Assembly (NCBI GenBank): GCA_030762175.1
Contig: CM060840.1
Span: 43,924,001 to 43,988,000, forward strand
Length of the DNA: 64,000 nt
Origin: Metallyticus violacea
Taxonomy: Eukaryota > Arthropoda > Insecta > Mantodea > Metallyticidae
Reading direction: 5' to 3'
Shown here: positions 14,101 through 27,289 of the stretch, piece by piece
Layout of the letters: each line of letters begins with the position of its first letter
Numbering within the stretch: position 1 is the stretch's first letter
The notes under the pieces: model-generated
What the model was told of the DNA's origin: nothing
Databases searched by the model: none
Seen by the model: only the letters and a program-made list of their open reading frames with translations
Position numbers and translations under genes: made by a program

Positions 14101-15484
14101 CTTTCAGAAGCATCACAAGAATTCAACAGCACTTGTTAAGAAAAAGAACAACATAGGCTGCACAAATTTTGGTGGAAAATGCATGGTAAATAAAAATAAA
14201 AATTGACAATATTTATATCTTATTCATCTCTTGTGAGACTCAAGTGTTCAGCGAGAAATATAGAAGAGCACAACGAGTTGATGTTAAAAATAAACTGGTC
14301 AGTGAGAATAACTCACGAATGGCAGCATTGTTTCTGTATAATTATTCTCGCAATTATACTTTCCGATTTATTTTACCTAATGAAAAAGTAAAAGATCTGG
14401 TTTATATATATAACTCAAAAAATTCTCCGTCCTCCTAGTCCCCAAGTGGACACAACGAACCTTCTTCACTATACATCAACATGTTAAAATAAAAATCTAG
14501 CCCAGTCACGTTTTATACGTGTTACTATACATTTGCCGCCAGTAATTTCTTCAAAAGATAAAACACGAGGTAAAAATTGGAGTTTTCTAGGGTTGTTCTA
14601 ATTAAATTTCGAAATGCAAAAATGTAGTTAAGTTTTATTTATGCCCACAACATGGCTTCCTGCTGAGTACCGCTACTGCTTGATTAGAATAAGGTTTCGT
14701 GCTGCGATCCGACCAGAATCGAACTTAGCCGCGGAAGGCTCAAACAAAATTCAAACATGCCGCAAGCGATGTTTCCACTTTATAAACAGCGTGCAAGAAT
14801 GTGATGGGATGCGAACTGTTTTCAATTAGCACTTCTTCAAGGGATGGGTGAAAAGAGGTTACCGAGCAACCCAACTCTCCTATAAATACACACTATAAAT
14901 CAAATTCTGGATGAAGATCATAATAATTATTCAGATTCAATAAGGAATTCAGAAATTATAATACTGCGGTAATTTTATTGACCAAATGTATCACCGCGCT
15001 CGGTAATACTTGCAGCATGAGGGAGAGGGGAAGGAAATAAAAAAAAAAAAAGGACGGTTTAAAAATTTACGGTACGAAATAATTCATGTTTGAAATCTGG
15101 ATTTCAGTAGCAAGCCGCAGCAGAATATTTATGAGTTTGGGTCAGCAAATGAGTGAAGTGGCACAGAGAGACATAAGAAACCACAAATGAATCGGTCATT
15201 CCATATCTACTTAAAATTTAGTTTTGAAATAAAAATAAAGCTCTACAGTGAGCAATGTAAGCATTTTTTAACGTTTAAGCATACTGTTTGTAAATTATTT
15301 GTGTCCACTGTTGATTGATTATGAAATTTGAGTGGTTCCCTTCCTTCTTTTATCTACGGTAGGGGCATATGAAAATGCTGTTCATATGCGAAATTTCTCT
15401 ATGCACTACTTACAATTAGTGTTGAGTGTTTCAAAATAACTATTACAGATTGTAATTACTCTAATTTTCTTCTGTTACACTAGT
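8131..15484. other. Gene-free stretch, no recognised elements
   Basis: Mostly AT-rich with somewhat GC-richer patches near 10110-10290, 10680-10790 and 12600-12760. Open frames such as 10456-10773 (minus, 105 codons) and 13474-13734 (plus) have no recognisable domain. A scrap near 14010-14065 (ccggtcctcctggttgggg) resembles a GC-rich word I associate with arthropod retroelements, but it is too short to call. A 9-bp hairpin lies at about 15366-15390. Confidence 0.5.
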
Positions 15485-15830
15485 ACAGGGTGTCCCACAT
15501 AAAACCGGTACTCCTCACTGTCTCGCTGCCATTCACGTAAAAGGCATGTGCAGTTATTTATATTACTTCTTATATAAAGACCTGCAGATACCTTGTGCTG
15601 TTGATCGTCTTATTGGAAAAAAAATGGGGCCAATAATGCGCATTCCCGAAACTTCACACCACACGCTTTCTTCCTTATCTTAAACAATATGTGGGTCGCC
15701 GCGATCAATATCTGCAATTATTTGAGTTAACATAACTAGATAGATGAAACCAGGCTACTGTCATAAAGAAGAGCATGGGTCTAAGTAACAATCCCAGGCG
15801 CATTATAAAGAGAATTCCCCCACAAGGAGT
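15485..15830 (-). pseudogene. Mariner-like (DUF4817-type) transposase relic, catalytic domain
   Basis: On the minus strand the translation reads VAWFHLSSYVNSNN and then SVWCEVSGMRIIGPIFF. This matches the DDE-domain block of the DUF4817-associated mariner-like transposases, where the family usually shows a DEAWFHLSGYVNSQN block followed by a VWC-x-I-S block. The usual D-E before A-W-F-H is lost (it reads T-V), and stops lie between the blocks. The segment ends with cagggtgtcccacataaaa (near 15486 on the plus strand), which looks like the outer end of an element. It abuts another mariner relic at 15836. Confidence 0.7.
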
Positions 15831-15835
15831 AGTCA

Positions 15836-16665
15836 TTTAGCCTTCATGCTATTTCCCGGTGAAGGTTCCCTTCTGGATGTAATCCCACAGCGCCAAACCA
15901 CGAATCCCAGAAAACCGCAACCCTTTCTTTTTCTGCAGATGGAACCGTTTTTGCTTTCTTTGGTGCACTTTCGCCTGTTCCCACCCACTCCCCGTAAGGG
16001 GGGCCGCGGCTTCGATCGTTGCTCTTCAGATACTCCTGGTGCGGGCTCTGCGGACCCTGAGTACCCGTGGTACTTCTGACGTTACTAGAAGCAGCCGGGC
16101 CGGACTTGAAACGAGCCCCTCCCGCAAGGGAGTTGTCCGGATTGGGTTGGACTCGACGTGGCAGTGGTCCCGATACTCATGGGAAATTGAGTACTCACGA
16201 CGGCAGCGTGTCGCAGGGGAGTGCCGAAGGCGTGTACCCTGGGGGCAGGTTCGTCTGAATCGCTGTCGTTCATGGGGAGGTGGTGGCTTCCTTAATGCTG
16301 GGGTAACTCACCTCTTAAGTGAGTAGGCCAAGCTAGTAGGGCCTATCCACCAGTGAATTACTGGCAGCTAGATGCGCTCGGCTTCTGAAGCTAAGTTCAC
16401 TTGGCGCGTCTGGGCGTAGCAAACGTGTGCAGCCGAACGGCAGGTCGGATTAACTTTTAGAAGCCGTCCTAATTCAAAAACCTACGGGATGCGCAGATCT
16501 CTATGAAAAGATTGAGCAAACTCAACATCCCATGGTAATGGGGAGGGATCCCCTTTTAATAATGTTCCCACCCACTATTTGGACTGTTCTTTGATTTCTG
16601 GCGTATAGTGATGAATCCAAGTTTCATCCACTGTTACGAAACGTCGAAGTAATATGAAAATCAAT
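15836..16665 (-). pseudogene. Mariner transposase relic, split by an insertion
   Basis: Two halves of one minus-strand mariner transposase flank a 574-bp insertion. The upper half (about 16577-16665) reads RRFVTV and then DETWIHHYTPEIKEQSK, containing the first catalytic aspartate. An in-frame TAG follows where the family has Q, then W-V-G. The lower half (about 15836-15989) repeats W-V-G-T and continues GESAPKKAKTVPSAEK, then VFWD and a degraded GKTITGEYY region. The overlap of the halves is exactly the 13-bp duplication gttcccacccact at 15977-15989 and 16564-16576. The rest of the transposase is gone, so it is inactive. Confidence 0.85.
15990..16563. mobile_element. 574-bp GC-rich, hairpin-packed retroposon-like insertion
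   Basis: This segment is much more GC-rich than its surroundings and sits inside the mariner relic between perfect 13-bp direct repeats (15977-15989 and 16564-16576). It is packed with short perfect stem-loops: 15990-16001 and 16119-16132 both close GNRA-type tetraloops (gtaa and gcaa), the second inside an outer 6-bp stem at 16100-16105/16135-16140. Others lie at 16060-16074, 16174-16193, 16306-16324, 16324-16345, 16350-16364 and 16529-16542. The right end reads cttttaataat. I do not recognise the family. It may be a SINE, a structured-RNA retrocopy or the terminal part of a LINE. The duplication length favours target-primed reverse transcription. A 95-codon frame at 16039-16326 is probably incidental. 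Confidence 0.75.
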
Positions 16666-18034
16666 CTTGCTATTTTATTTTAAGACCTGGAAATCACTAG
16701 AAGCGAATGGAAATCATCCAAGTCTTTCATCAATAAAAATAAACATTGGTTTGTAAGTATGAGAAGTTTAAAAATCCGTTCCTTTTTAATCCATACACAA
16801 CATTTTTTACCCAATAAACGAAACCTGCAATCTAAAAACAAGGAAAAAGAAATAAAAACTAAATTGGCAACAATAAAGCGAAGAAATCACAAACAGGCGA
16901 GGGCAATGGTATCGCGCTATTTCTGAAGTGCAGAGAGAAACAACACATGTGCATTACATCAGTAGTTTCTCTATGCACTGCTCATTTCAGAGAGTAGTTC
17001 CACTGTTAATTACTGATATATGTGCAGTTACTCCTTGCACCTGCGTCTCTCTCTTAAGAAAACTTAAGATTTACGGTTATGTCAATTTGATAAAATGTGC
17101 ACATTTAGAGTTTCTCAAACGTCCGATTGAAATAATTATCAATATTATCATCATAATTTATTGGTCATGATTTTTTAATACTGTATTTATTATTCTTTCT
17201 AGCTTTTTTTCCAATGTTTCCTTATATTGTTTACTAGGTCTGGTAATTGCACTATTTTAGCCATCATATATATATACACATATATATATATATATATATT
17301 TTAAACCCTGCCACTGATTAAAAATATATTAGCACTATTCAGTTTTATTTTTGTTGTGTTCATAACCTATCCGCTCCATATAGCCGGATCTGTATGCGTG
17401 TAACCCAATATACTTTCTCGGTTTTTCCCTTCGAACGCCTTGTAACTGTTCTATTAAAATAATTAATTTAATTTATAATTTAAACCTATATTTAATACAA
17501 CTTAATGGGCATCTCATTTAATTACGTTTATTACTTCACAATTTCTGAATAAATAATAAATTTGGGTGTTACGAGAATCTCTATGAATGTATTGATTTGA
17601 ATATTTGCAGAATTAGTTTGACTACTTTTTTGTAATACACCAACATCCATCATTAAAACCTGGCCATTAGCTAACTAAAAAGTATTTACATCACCCCAAT
17701 TATGGTGAAGCCATTATTTAAAATGCTCTGGCATATATCGATAGCATCGCCAAAGTAAATATCAAACAGCATTAGCGAAAGTTCTTGCCTATCTGCAGAA
17801 TTTATCTTTGCATTTAGGTTTCGTTGTTTTTTTTTTTTCTATATTTCAGTTTTGAGAACAAAAAACCTATAAAAGGGTTAATGTTTGCAATAACTACTTT
17901 TAATTAAAATTTTCCATAGGCTATTGTGAATTAACTTGATTAAAAAATTTAATTACATCCATAAAGTTCAATAATGTATCAAAAATGAAAAACAAGTGCG
18001 AATAACGAAAGCGTATTAAAAGTTTATTATTCCC

Positions 18035-18068
<34 letters not shown>

Positions 18069-21000
18069 CGTGCGAAACTGGAGCTCATGGTGAAGAAGAA
18101 TAAGTACAAAATTAGCAGGGGATGGAGAAACGTGTTTCAAGATTGGAAACTGGCCTATGATTCATTTTATTGTAATTCTAGGTGAATTTAAAACAAAAAT
18201 ACCAGATAAGAAAACGAAATCAACAACAAAAAATGCGTCGAAAGAAGATAGTAGTTAAATTCGATGCCGTAAATGAATTAATTGTAATTTTGAGACAAGA
18301 AATTCGACAATAACTTTCGACAATAACTGTAACAATAGGGAAGGTAAAAAACATCAGACTAATGCCAAGCAGAAGAATGAAAATTAGCAATAAAACTACA
18401 TCTTAGTTGTATATGTTAAGAATATGAATGAATATGCAAGCCAGAGCTCGGTGATCTAGGATTTAAAACACATCTTGAGAGACAATCTTTGGAATCCGTA
18501 GCAAAATGCACTTCTCAGATGGTTCTGGCTATTTCTTTGATGAACTGTCTGCAATTCTTTCCCCCCTGCTATCTTTACCTCCCCACTCCATCTTGTGTGC
18601 TGCATAATGCAGAAACGTTAACGAAAACAACCGTCTATAAATATCACTGACTAAGAACAATTGACATCAAATGACCCTCGTTAAAGCCACGTGCTTTCCA
18701 TAGGAGGACGCAAAGCTTCTCTGATTCTTACAGGATGATTGACGGTCCACTAATCAACGCAAACAGCTCTGGTATGTCCTTCGACTGCACGTGTTCATCT
18801 GGTGGGATGAGCAGACGCCATATGGTATTACTATGCAATTCCCGTGTCTCTGAACACAATTTGTGATATCGGATACAGTAATAATTATTGTTATCAACGT
18901 TTATAAATTATCTCCCTTTCTAAATTTCTTTTTTAAAAATCTGTTTAATAGCATATTAAAATTAAGCCTATATCTCTCAAGATAACTTTTAGCTTGATCA
19001 TGTTCCAGGTTTATCGAATAGCTCCCTGTTTCTTCAGAATATGGATTATTTACAACTATTTTTACCTTAACAGCCAATCGCCATGTCCCTGTTTACCAAA
19101 AAGTATAAGAAATGTAACATATACCTGGACCATTTGGTGAAGCAGTGGAAAATGAACTTCTAGAGGACAAATCCAAAGAAATGTTTGCGATCAATGGCAT
19201 ACAGAAAGAACAGTTTAAAAGTCCCGATACATAGTCCAGCAGGTCGGCGGTTAGAAACCAGTTGCCACCGGTATTTACTAACGTAGACTTGTGGCACTCA
19301 AACGCTTCATAATTTTAAGACGTGTATCAATATATTAAGTAAACGAATTTGTTACTCACCGTCCTTACAGTAGGTGCTACAAATGTTCATTTTACCTGAC
19401 AGATAATCCACATCTTAGAAAATTGTCACCGACAAGCATCAGCTCCCCATAACTAATGATCCGAACTTCGTTTCGAATGTTTTAAGTCCATCCAGTGTGT
19501 AATGTTATTTGAAATATTCAATTTTTCAATGCTCCCTAAAGATAAAAATTTAATCTTAAGATATGGGGAACGAAGAGGCTAAATCCTAAGTAAATAATTC
19601 TGGAACCAAATATACATCGCCATTCAGTCATGGAGCGATGGGGGGTCTTCGATTTTTTTTTTTTTTTTTTCCTCCTCCGGTCCGTCAAGGAAGTTGTTTC
19701 ATTAAAGTTCTGTACTACCTTTAATATTGTTTTTCCTATTGAAGCCGGGCTACTAGGATAACGCCTAAATGCCCGTCTCGTTTTGCTGCGCAACTTAATG
19801 TATTGATATATGCTTTAGCGATGATATACAACGAGGTGAATATCTCGTCATTGCATAGCACTACTGCACTATTATTCAATGAAATATCTCTCTCGACTGC
19901 ACAACACAACTGTCCGACCTTCAAAATTTCTCTCGTTACCGAATGGAACAGAGAATGGCGCCGCGCGTGTCTTTTGGGGAAATTGAGCGATTTGGGGGGG
20001 GGGGGGGTAGGCCCACTTGTCGGCCAGTCTAAGTTGCGGGAGATGTAAACCTCTGTCAATGTACAAGACAATGAATTTATTTACTAAAAATTGTATATGG
20101 TGTTTAAATTTATTTCACCATTAAGTGACTAGAGTATATTTCTTGTGTTTAAATACTATTAAGTGGCAATGAAACCTTACAATCTCCTATGGAAAGAAAA
20201 AGAGGGCAAATTGGATTTAATCTAATTTGTTTATAAGTTTTATTTTCTAACACACATTTAAAACAATTAGGTGCTTTTGTTTTTTTCTATTAGCGAATTA
20301 CCAAAGGTGTGTTTATTTTGCACTTATTGTTATTTTGCCAATTGGCTAATTTATGAACACGCATTTTAAATTTCACTGATAAATTACGTACAGTAAAAAT
20401 GTAAATTTTGCGCAAATAATAACATATTTTGAATTATTTGTTCGCATATTTTACAATAGTAATAATGCATGTTTATTTCGTTTTTTGATTTTTGATTTTT
20501 ATTTTTTCATAACTTTTTATGCTCTCATATAAATTCGTGACTTTCCAATACTGCAACGGCACATAAAGCCCTACGTCTCCTTGCATGCAATTCATGAAAT
20601 ATTTAACGATAAAGCCATAACTAATAACACATGGTTCCCTCGGCCCCCCAATATTCCTGCTGTTTTTATATCCGGGGGGCGGGCATTAAAGGAAAAAGTA
20701 TACAAAGATAAATCCACCTACGTTTGATGAACCGAACAATGACATTCGTGAAGATTTTTTTTTTTTTTTTTTTTTTTCCCCATTTCTTTGAGGACACTGC
20801 AGATTGTAATAATTAATTTCATAAGCCGATGCCAGAAATGTATGGAAAAGGGGGGGGGGCAGTTTCATCTTTTTGCTTGACTAATGTGGATAAATATACC
20901 TTCTAAGTATTTAAATGTTAGTAATAAGCTAATAACTTACGCGACAAACATAACTGCGAACTTCCTTACGTCTGTTCACCGCAGCACCATTTGAACAGAC

Positions 21001-22740
21001 TGACCGGTTGATATGGAGGAGCGGTTTCACGAAGGAAAAATCACATTACTACTTCAATGTTTAGGTTGGCATTTTCATTTAAATTGTGAGTAATTTTTAG
21101 ATATTGCAGCATTTTTGCTATCACTTTATAAGTAATTTTTAAAACAGTCTTAGGTCAACAAAATTCAATCTCTGCTTATTAATAATGTTGATGACAGTGG
21201 CACGTGAAGGGCATTTTGTAAATTGTCTTCGATTTACAACAGAAGGTTTTCTTAAAAAAGTTTCATTACTTGTTTAGTTGTTTCAACAAAAGACTAAATT
21301 ATTCAACAAATGACACTTTAACAAAATAGAAAATACAAATAGCGAAATAAATATTTAAAATACATCAATTTTAGTAACTTTCTACTGTAAATTCTAAAGC
21401 GACAAAAAAGGAACATAAAATAACAGAAAAATGCAAAACTAGCAGCAATACGGGTTATTACGGCTGGAAAAAAAAATTAAAATATTTATCATATGAGCTT
21501 TCTTTAGAGCTATACTTTCTCTAAGAAAAAAATTACTTGCTGAGGGGACAAAAACCAAAAGCTCCACAATATAATATCCCATTACGAGCTAACTGCAATA
21601 TTCTTGTGCTAATGCAAATAATAAAATGAATTTATTATCATTACTAATTTTCTTCATTAAATTCATTAGTGGTTATCGATACAAAATTCTGCAAATCGTA
21701 TAACTTTCACACAACGTTCGCTTTCAAATAGCAATTCATTCAAGTTCCGTGTGCTGCAACTAGAGCTCTCTTGAGGAGTTAAAATGCCACAACGATGTCG
21801 ATATACGAACCTTAAGCTGATTTCAGTGTCTCCAAGAGTATACCCTTAGGCAATGGATAACCTCAACTGACACTAGTTAATGTAGTTGCATAGGTTCTTA
21901 GAAAGAGCACCGCAGGAGAAGATACCATCTAATTCCAGCATGGCTTTGATTTTCAGGTGCACATTTTCTGCTAATACAAGCAACGTATTTATCTTATTCA
22001 GGTTTTCCTTGAGAGCAAATGTAACACAAACTCCGTGTATTTTTATTCCTCTCCGTTCCCCTTTACAGTTAACATCAAGGCTGTTCAAGTGAAAGACAAC
22101 GGAAATTCCTAGGGCTATCACCGCATTTTTGCTACATTACCTGCCACAGTTTTGACTATTAGTCGCATTTCAATTATCTACCATTTTGCCTGATGTATCA
22201 TACAAATGTTACTATATGTATTACGATAATCCATGTTTTCTGCTTCCAGTACGAATATATTTTCTTGCATTATCTTCTGTCCTTATAGTTAGGCTAAAAG
22301 TCCACTCTCTGTTGCTATAACTTTGCCGATTTCCTTTATATCTGAAGTTTTGCTGCATATAATAACAATCTCAACTTATAAAATCGGATATTTAATTTCT
22401 TCTGTTCTTATTAGTAATACACAAGTACATATTATCAAGTACAGGAACTATTCACAAACCAACTTCGGATATTTTATTTAAGAATGTACACATTACTTCT
22501 TCACATAATCACAAACTATACATTATTGCACTTGCCAAGCTTTTCTATGCCCTCGTCGTAAACAGTTCACTGCAACCTTGGTTACATAGTTCAGGGACCC
22601 TAATGGAATTTCGTTAACTGACTTCATCAACTTATGATAGCAGAAGACGTACTGTAATGAACTCTTGAATAAACTTCGAGGGATGATTTAGAAATGAATG
22701 AATTCCCACAAATGAAAAAAAAAAAAATGGTTGGGCCAGA
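16666..22740. other. Gene-free AT-rich stretch with simple repeats
   Basis: It contains a TA-rich tract near 17266-17300, (ATT)n at about 18035-18066, an 18-base T-run at 19653-19670, a 14-base G-run at 19994-20007 and a 23-base T-run at 20755-20777. A 13-base tandem duplication occurs near 18301. The minus-strand frame 21873-22121 (82 codons) has a coding-like look but no recognisable motif. I see no transposon or gene that I can support. Confidence 0.5.
18035..18066. repeat. (ATT)n microsatellite
   Basis: About ten ATT units. The same triplet family recurs at 27252, 30822, 33475, 52119 and 59633. Confidence 0.95.
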
Positions 22741-22756
22741 ATTGATGTGTACCATT

Positions 22757-23315
22757 GCTGCCTGCCTACCCGTGTATGGGCTTTACCCCAAAGTGGGATG
22801 ATGGTTGTAGGAAGCTTTTTGAGATTAGTGGACTTTTCCCGTTGAGACAGTGGATCTAGCGTCCTGAGGATGCTATATGAACATTCCTAATAACCAGTTG
22901 TTTGACTATTAGCATGTCCATACTGCTGTTTTAAACTTTATTACTTAAAGTGCAATATGAAAAATTTTGGAACTGTATTCATGTTGAATGGATTAGTGCT
23001 GATGTCATTCCAGTTGCGCACAGACCAGGCAGGCATGGTACCTTCAATCTTGGTTTTGGTCTGTCCTGGCTATTATAATTGCCTAGCGAATAATGAGAGC
23101 ATTAATTTGTAATAGAATTTTGTTACTCGGCACCAAATTTCATCCTGTGTGTAAGGAAGCGAGGAGAAGCTCCTGTATACAGAATAAATTACTTTATTCT
23201 GCGTCCTTTGAAGAAGTTGCAACCGAATGCCTGCTGCCATGTTAAGATTTCGCAGGCATACAACATGATGGGGATTAACAGAGCTTTAAATAGGCAAAGT
23301 TTTAAATGGATAGAC
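22757..23315 (-). pseudogene. Jockey-like LINE ORF2 C-terminus plus 3' tail, relic A
   Basis: This is the first of two adjacent, same-orientation relics of one non-LTR retrotransposon. The minus strand gives broken translation of the C-terminal region, including TQNKVIYSVYR, SSLPYTQDEIWCRVTKFYY and RPKPK-like residues (QTKTK). The low-coordinate end (22757-22830) is the 3' noncoding part, sharing cctacccgtgt and a ggatg-tggttgtagg block with relic B. Frameshifts and stops run throughout, so it is old. Both relics lack the reverse transcriptase and start at nearly the same point of the parent element. Confidence 0.7.
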
Positions 23316-23381
23316 AGGGGACGCAACGCAGACGCAGACGAAAAGTGGCAGGCTGGGTTAGTGCTCAGCCTGTGTATGGAT

Positions 23382-24002
23382 GCTGCGTACCTACCCGTGT
23401 TGGGTTTAACCGCAGAGAAGGGATGGAGGTTGTAGGGTGGTTGTGCTGTATTGGGTATGGGGCGGAAGGATTGTGCAGTAAAAGCTTATCCTAGTTGAAG
23501 CAGGCGGATATGATATCCTTGGAGTTTGCGCGATATGCGCGTGTTGTTCACTTACTTTGGGACCAAAATGAGCATATCGTCATTTGGTTTATCTGTTGTT
23601 TATTTTCTAGCAATTATTGTTGGGGGTTTGGAATGTTTATCCTGTCGCTAGGTTAGGCCCCTTTGTTATCCAAGGTGCTAGGCGTGGCACCTTGAATTTG
23701 GGCTTAGGCCTGTTGCGACGGGGATAGCTGCCGAGTGATCGAACGAGAGCGCTTTCATGAAGTGGTAAATTGGCGTAAAATTTTGTGGCCCGGCGTCTGA
23801 TTTCCTCCTCGATATGTGGGAGGGAAGAACTCCCATGTAGTAGCCTAACTGGAAAGCTGCGATGTACAGTAAATGGACCTAAGTCCCCTACTCTTTGCAG
23901 AAGTGTGAGCCAACTGTCAGTTGCCATACCCCAGATTTCACAGGCGTAGCATGACAGGGATGACCAGGGCTTTGAAAAGGTGTAATTTCAGGTGGACTGA
24001 CA
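23382..24002 (-). pseudogene. Jockey-like LINE ORF2 C-terminus plus 3' tail, relic B
   Basis: The minus-strand frame at 23637-23927 stays open for 96 codons. It shows the end of a Jockey-type ORF2: WLTLLQRVG, then a variable stretch, then IEEEIRRRATKFYANL and RPKPKF. In the family this lies after the reverse transcriptase and contributes the C-terminal region. Upstream (to 24002) is further degraded coding sequence with a CEIWGMA-like stretch. Downstream, 23382-23470 is the 3' noncoding part shared with relic A. No reverse transcriptase is present, so this is a 5'-truncated dead copy. Confidence 0.75.
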
Positions 24003-25289
24003 TCGCCTTGGAACTGAGCATAGGGAACAGTTGAGCAATTACTCCCTGTGCCCTATGAGGATGCAACGATTAGCACCAAATGAGGAGCTGATCGATTAGC
24101 TGGCTGCGCCCCAATGAGGTAACGTTTTGTTACGAGAGCATACAAAGATTTGTCAGCTCAAAAGAAGTGCCTTAGACTTGTGGTTTTTAAATATCGATGG
24201 TTCATTTCAGTAAATATTTTAACTCTAAATAAATATTAAAAGTGGCAGCTACATGGCAATTGCTACTGAAGAGCATCAAAACGAAGTTCATTCCACAACG
24301 TTACTCCCTCCCCCGTTTGAGAATAACCGCTATGTTAGGTTCAATTTCCATGATTTTTTTAATGGTGGCTACAAAAAATGATGAGAAATTGCATGTATGT
24401 CCTCTATACGATATTTTCAAATTACTTCGTATTATTTCCGATAAGTAATGAAAGCCTTTAGCATACAGCCGAGATTTCCCCCTCTAATATCCTTTAAAAC
24501 TCTCTGTATCTATTTACTTAACTTTTTGTCTTGGTTTCTTAAAAAAATCAACATGCATGTTTTTACGGTTACATGTCGTGCAACTAAATGCGATTATATC
24601 TGCAGAACAGGCCTTGTATTAAATGTTCTAATGTCTTAGTCGCAATCCCTAATCGAACCCTGACAATCTTCTCTAAGACCAATGAAGGTCGCCATGGAAT
24701 GTTAACAGGCTTTAAAAAGCACTCCAGCAAGATCAAACGTTAATTAAAATACAAAGTTCTGAATGCCCCTTCAGAAGAAAACATGCAATTCATGTAAATG
24801 TTTACCTTTGCAGAACTGTTCAAACGTTTTGTTGGCATTATGTCAAGTAATCTACAATGTCACGAAATACGGAACACAGAAAACAAACTTTTCCGAGGAA
24901 AATTTTCGTACACAGAATCTTCCCAGCGCCAACCGGGTGGTTAGCTCTGCTTAATCGCTTCAAAAGGGCAGGTTACACGTCTATAGAGCTTGGCTAAAAG
25001 TCCTGTAAGCATTTTCATCATTCTTCTTACAAAAGTAAACCCCTACCTTATTACTGTATTTTCCACATACACATACATCACATTTGTCTAAGGAACACAT
25101 TTTTCATAAATGTTTTCAATTTGTCTTATAATTGGGAATGGAAATGTCGTCATATAAACTTTGTAAACAATATTTACAATATGTGCATTAATATTACAAA
25201 ACAGTCCGCAAATGTTCTGAAGAAATATGATAAAGGATTTTATCTTGTTCGATATTTTGCAGAGGTATAAATAGCTGATTCAGAGTCTA
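24003..25289. other. Gene-free stretch
   Basis: No motif, repeat or open frame beyond chance was found on either strand. Small frames at 24242-24639 are AT-rich and unassigned. Confidence 0.5.
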
Positions 25290-25410
25290 GATGTTTTCAA
25301 CCCACAAATGTTCGATCATATTTACATCTGGGGACTGAGCGAAACGTTCTAGTATTGCAACACTGTGTATGAGGCATTATCGTTCACATAAAGGAGTTCA
25401 GGGCCAGGCG
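25290..25410 (-). pseudogene. Tc1-like transposase scrap
   Basis: The minus strand translates at 25296-25346 as RFAQSPDVNMIEHLWVE, which matches the third-catalytic-residue block of Tc1 transposases (usually Q-S-P-D-L-N-P-I-E-H). Just upstream, in another frame, a D-N-A stretch marks the second catalytic block. The two are out of frame and nothing else of the element is recognisable. Confidence 0.75.
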
Positions 25411-26159
25411 TTACAACAATAGGAAAGATGCAAAATGTACTGAATGTACCTATTCGCATTGTTTCACAGACTAAAACGAGATCTGTTCTTCTATTTGCCA
25501 TTACTCCTCCTTAGACCCTTTGAATGTATTAATTTCCTTTGTATGCTTCAGTCTATTGCATTACCTGCTTGTCTGCTTATGCGTATTCTCCTGATTCAGC
25601 TGTGAGGCGAACATGGCTGCTGCATTTTTCCTGTTGCCAATGACATGCTCGCGGCATCATGCAATACGACACTCAACTAGTCATCTTTCAGGAAATTTAC
25701 GAAAGCAGACGGTATACGGGAAACAACTGTACAACTTGTGCTATCCTACAGAAAAAAAGGCTGAAATCTCCTACAGGACCCGTAACTCATGGGTTCGCTC
25801 AAGACAATGCAGTCAAAGTCACAATATAATCAACTTAAGTGAGTTTAAAGTCACATACTGATCCAAAAACACAGATATTTCATTTAATCAATATCCCGTT
25901 TTCATATATATAAGTAAGACATTACTTAAAACTTCAAGTCATTTCTGTTATACTTTCTTTCATATTTGCTAGGAACGGAAGTAAACAATGCTCTAAGGGA
26001 CAAAAAACGCGGTTCCCAGACTTAGTGTTACGTTATTTACACTACAAATTCGCACTTTAAAAATAGACCATTACAGTTCAAAGAGTAGTGTTCCATTGGT
26101 ATTTTGTTATTTTTATTTTATTTATTTTTTGGATTTAGGCCTATGGTCTGTTGCGATCT
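25411..26159. other. Gene-free stretch
   Basis: AT-rich sequence with an 82-codon plus-strand frame at 25613-25861 that matches nothing I know. No repeats stand out. Confidence 0.4.
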
Positions 26160-27249
26160 ATCTCTTACTCGGTCTTTGCACTTTTCTTTTTCATAATTGA
26201 GATACCACTGCTTGACTTCCAATTCTTAGTGATGTGATGTTTGTACATGTTGTTTCTATCCCTTATTACACTGAAGAGCTTTTTGTGCTAGTGACTCCAT
26301 TTTCAATTCTGTCATCTTATATGTTTCTTTATAAACACTCAACCATGCTCTGATAATTGTGTGGACCGCCATGATCTAAAAATGTATTTGCGATTCCCTT
26401 TATGTTTATTCTACATGTATTCTCTGAGAAGTTTTTCTTTTTGTCTTTATTTCCTCAAGGAATAACATATTCAAGATAAATAATTAATATTTTCGTTCTG
26501 ACTGGGGAACTTCCTAATATGTCATTGCCTTTATGTTAATGTTTTTATATTGTAGCTACATACCTGATTCATATAATCAAATATGTTGCCATTTGTAATT
26601 TATCTTCGCCATCTCCTATGATCACTGGAATTAAGAAAAAACATCCTTTTTATATATTTATCTGACCCTAACATGATATGTGGTAATGTTTTCTACCTTT
26701 CATCCTTTCCATACCACATTATCACTTAGAACTTGGTTAGTCAGAATCTCAAGTTTTTATTTTGGTAACAATATTAAATTTAGCAGTCTTGTATAAACTT
26801 TTAGAAAAGATTATCAAGTGTTTTTATCTCTATTACTGACAATAACAACCATCTATAATTTTGACTAAATGTCTTTTCATAATCAATGAACCCTTTATGC
26901 ATCTCCAAATTTAATGTCCATAATCTCTATAATGTCGTCTATTTTAAATAAAAATGTCACTAGTACCCTACTTTCTTCGAGGAAGTTTATTTGTTTTTCC
27001 ACCAAAAATGTATAAGCTTCTCATTAATTATTTTGTTATAAACAGCATTCACAAGGCGAATGTCTCCGAAATTTGACATTTTGTCTTTCTTTTCTTTTTT
27101 AAACAGTGAAGGTGTCTTAGCACTTATTCGTTCAGATATCTAATATACTGTAAAGTATTTTGTTGTATTATATTACTGATTTTGTCGTAAAATATCCTTC
27201 ATACTTTATTGTCCTAAGTTAGACTGTTTAAATTAGGCGCTTGTGTTGC

Positions 27250-27289
<40 letters not shown>

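Noticed and set aside
16039..16326. 95-codon frame in the GC-rich insertion
   Set aside because: GC-rich structured sequence lacks stops by composition, and several frames on both strands are open at once.
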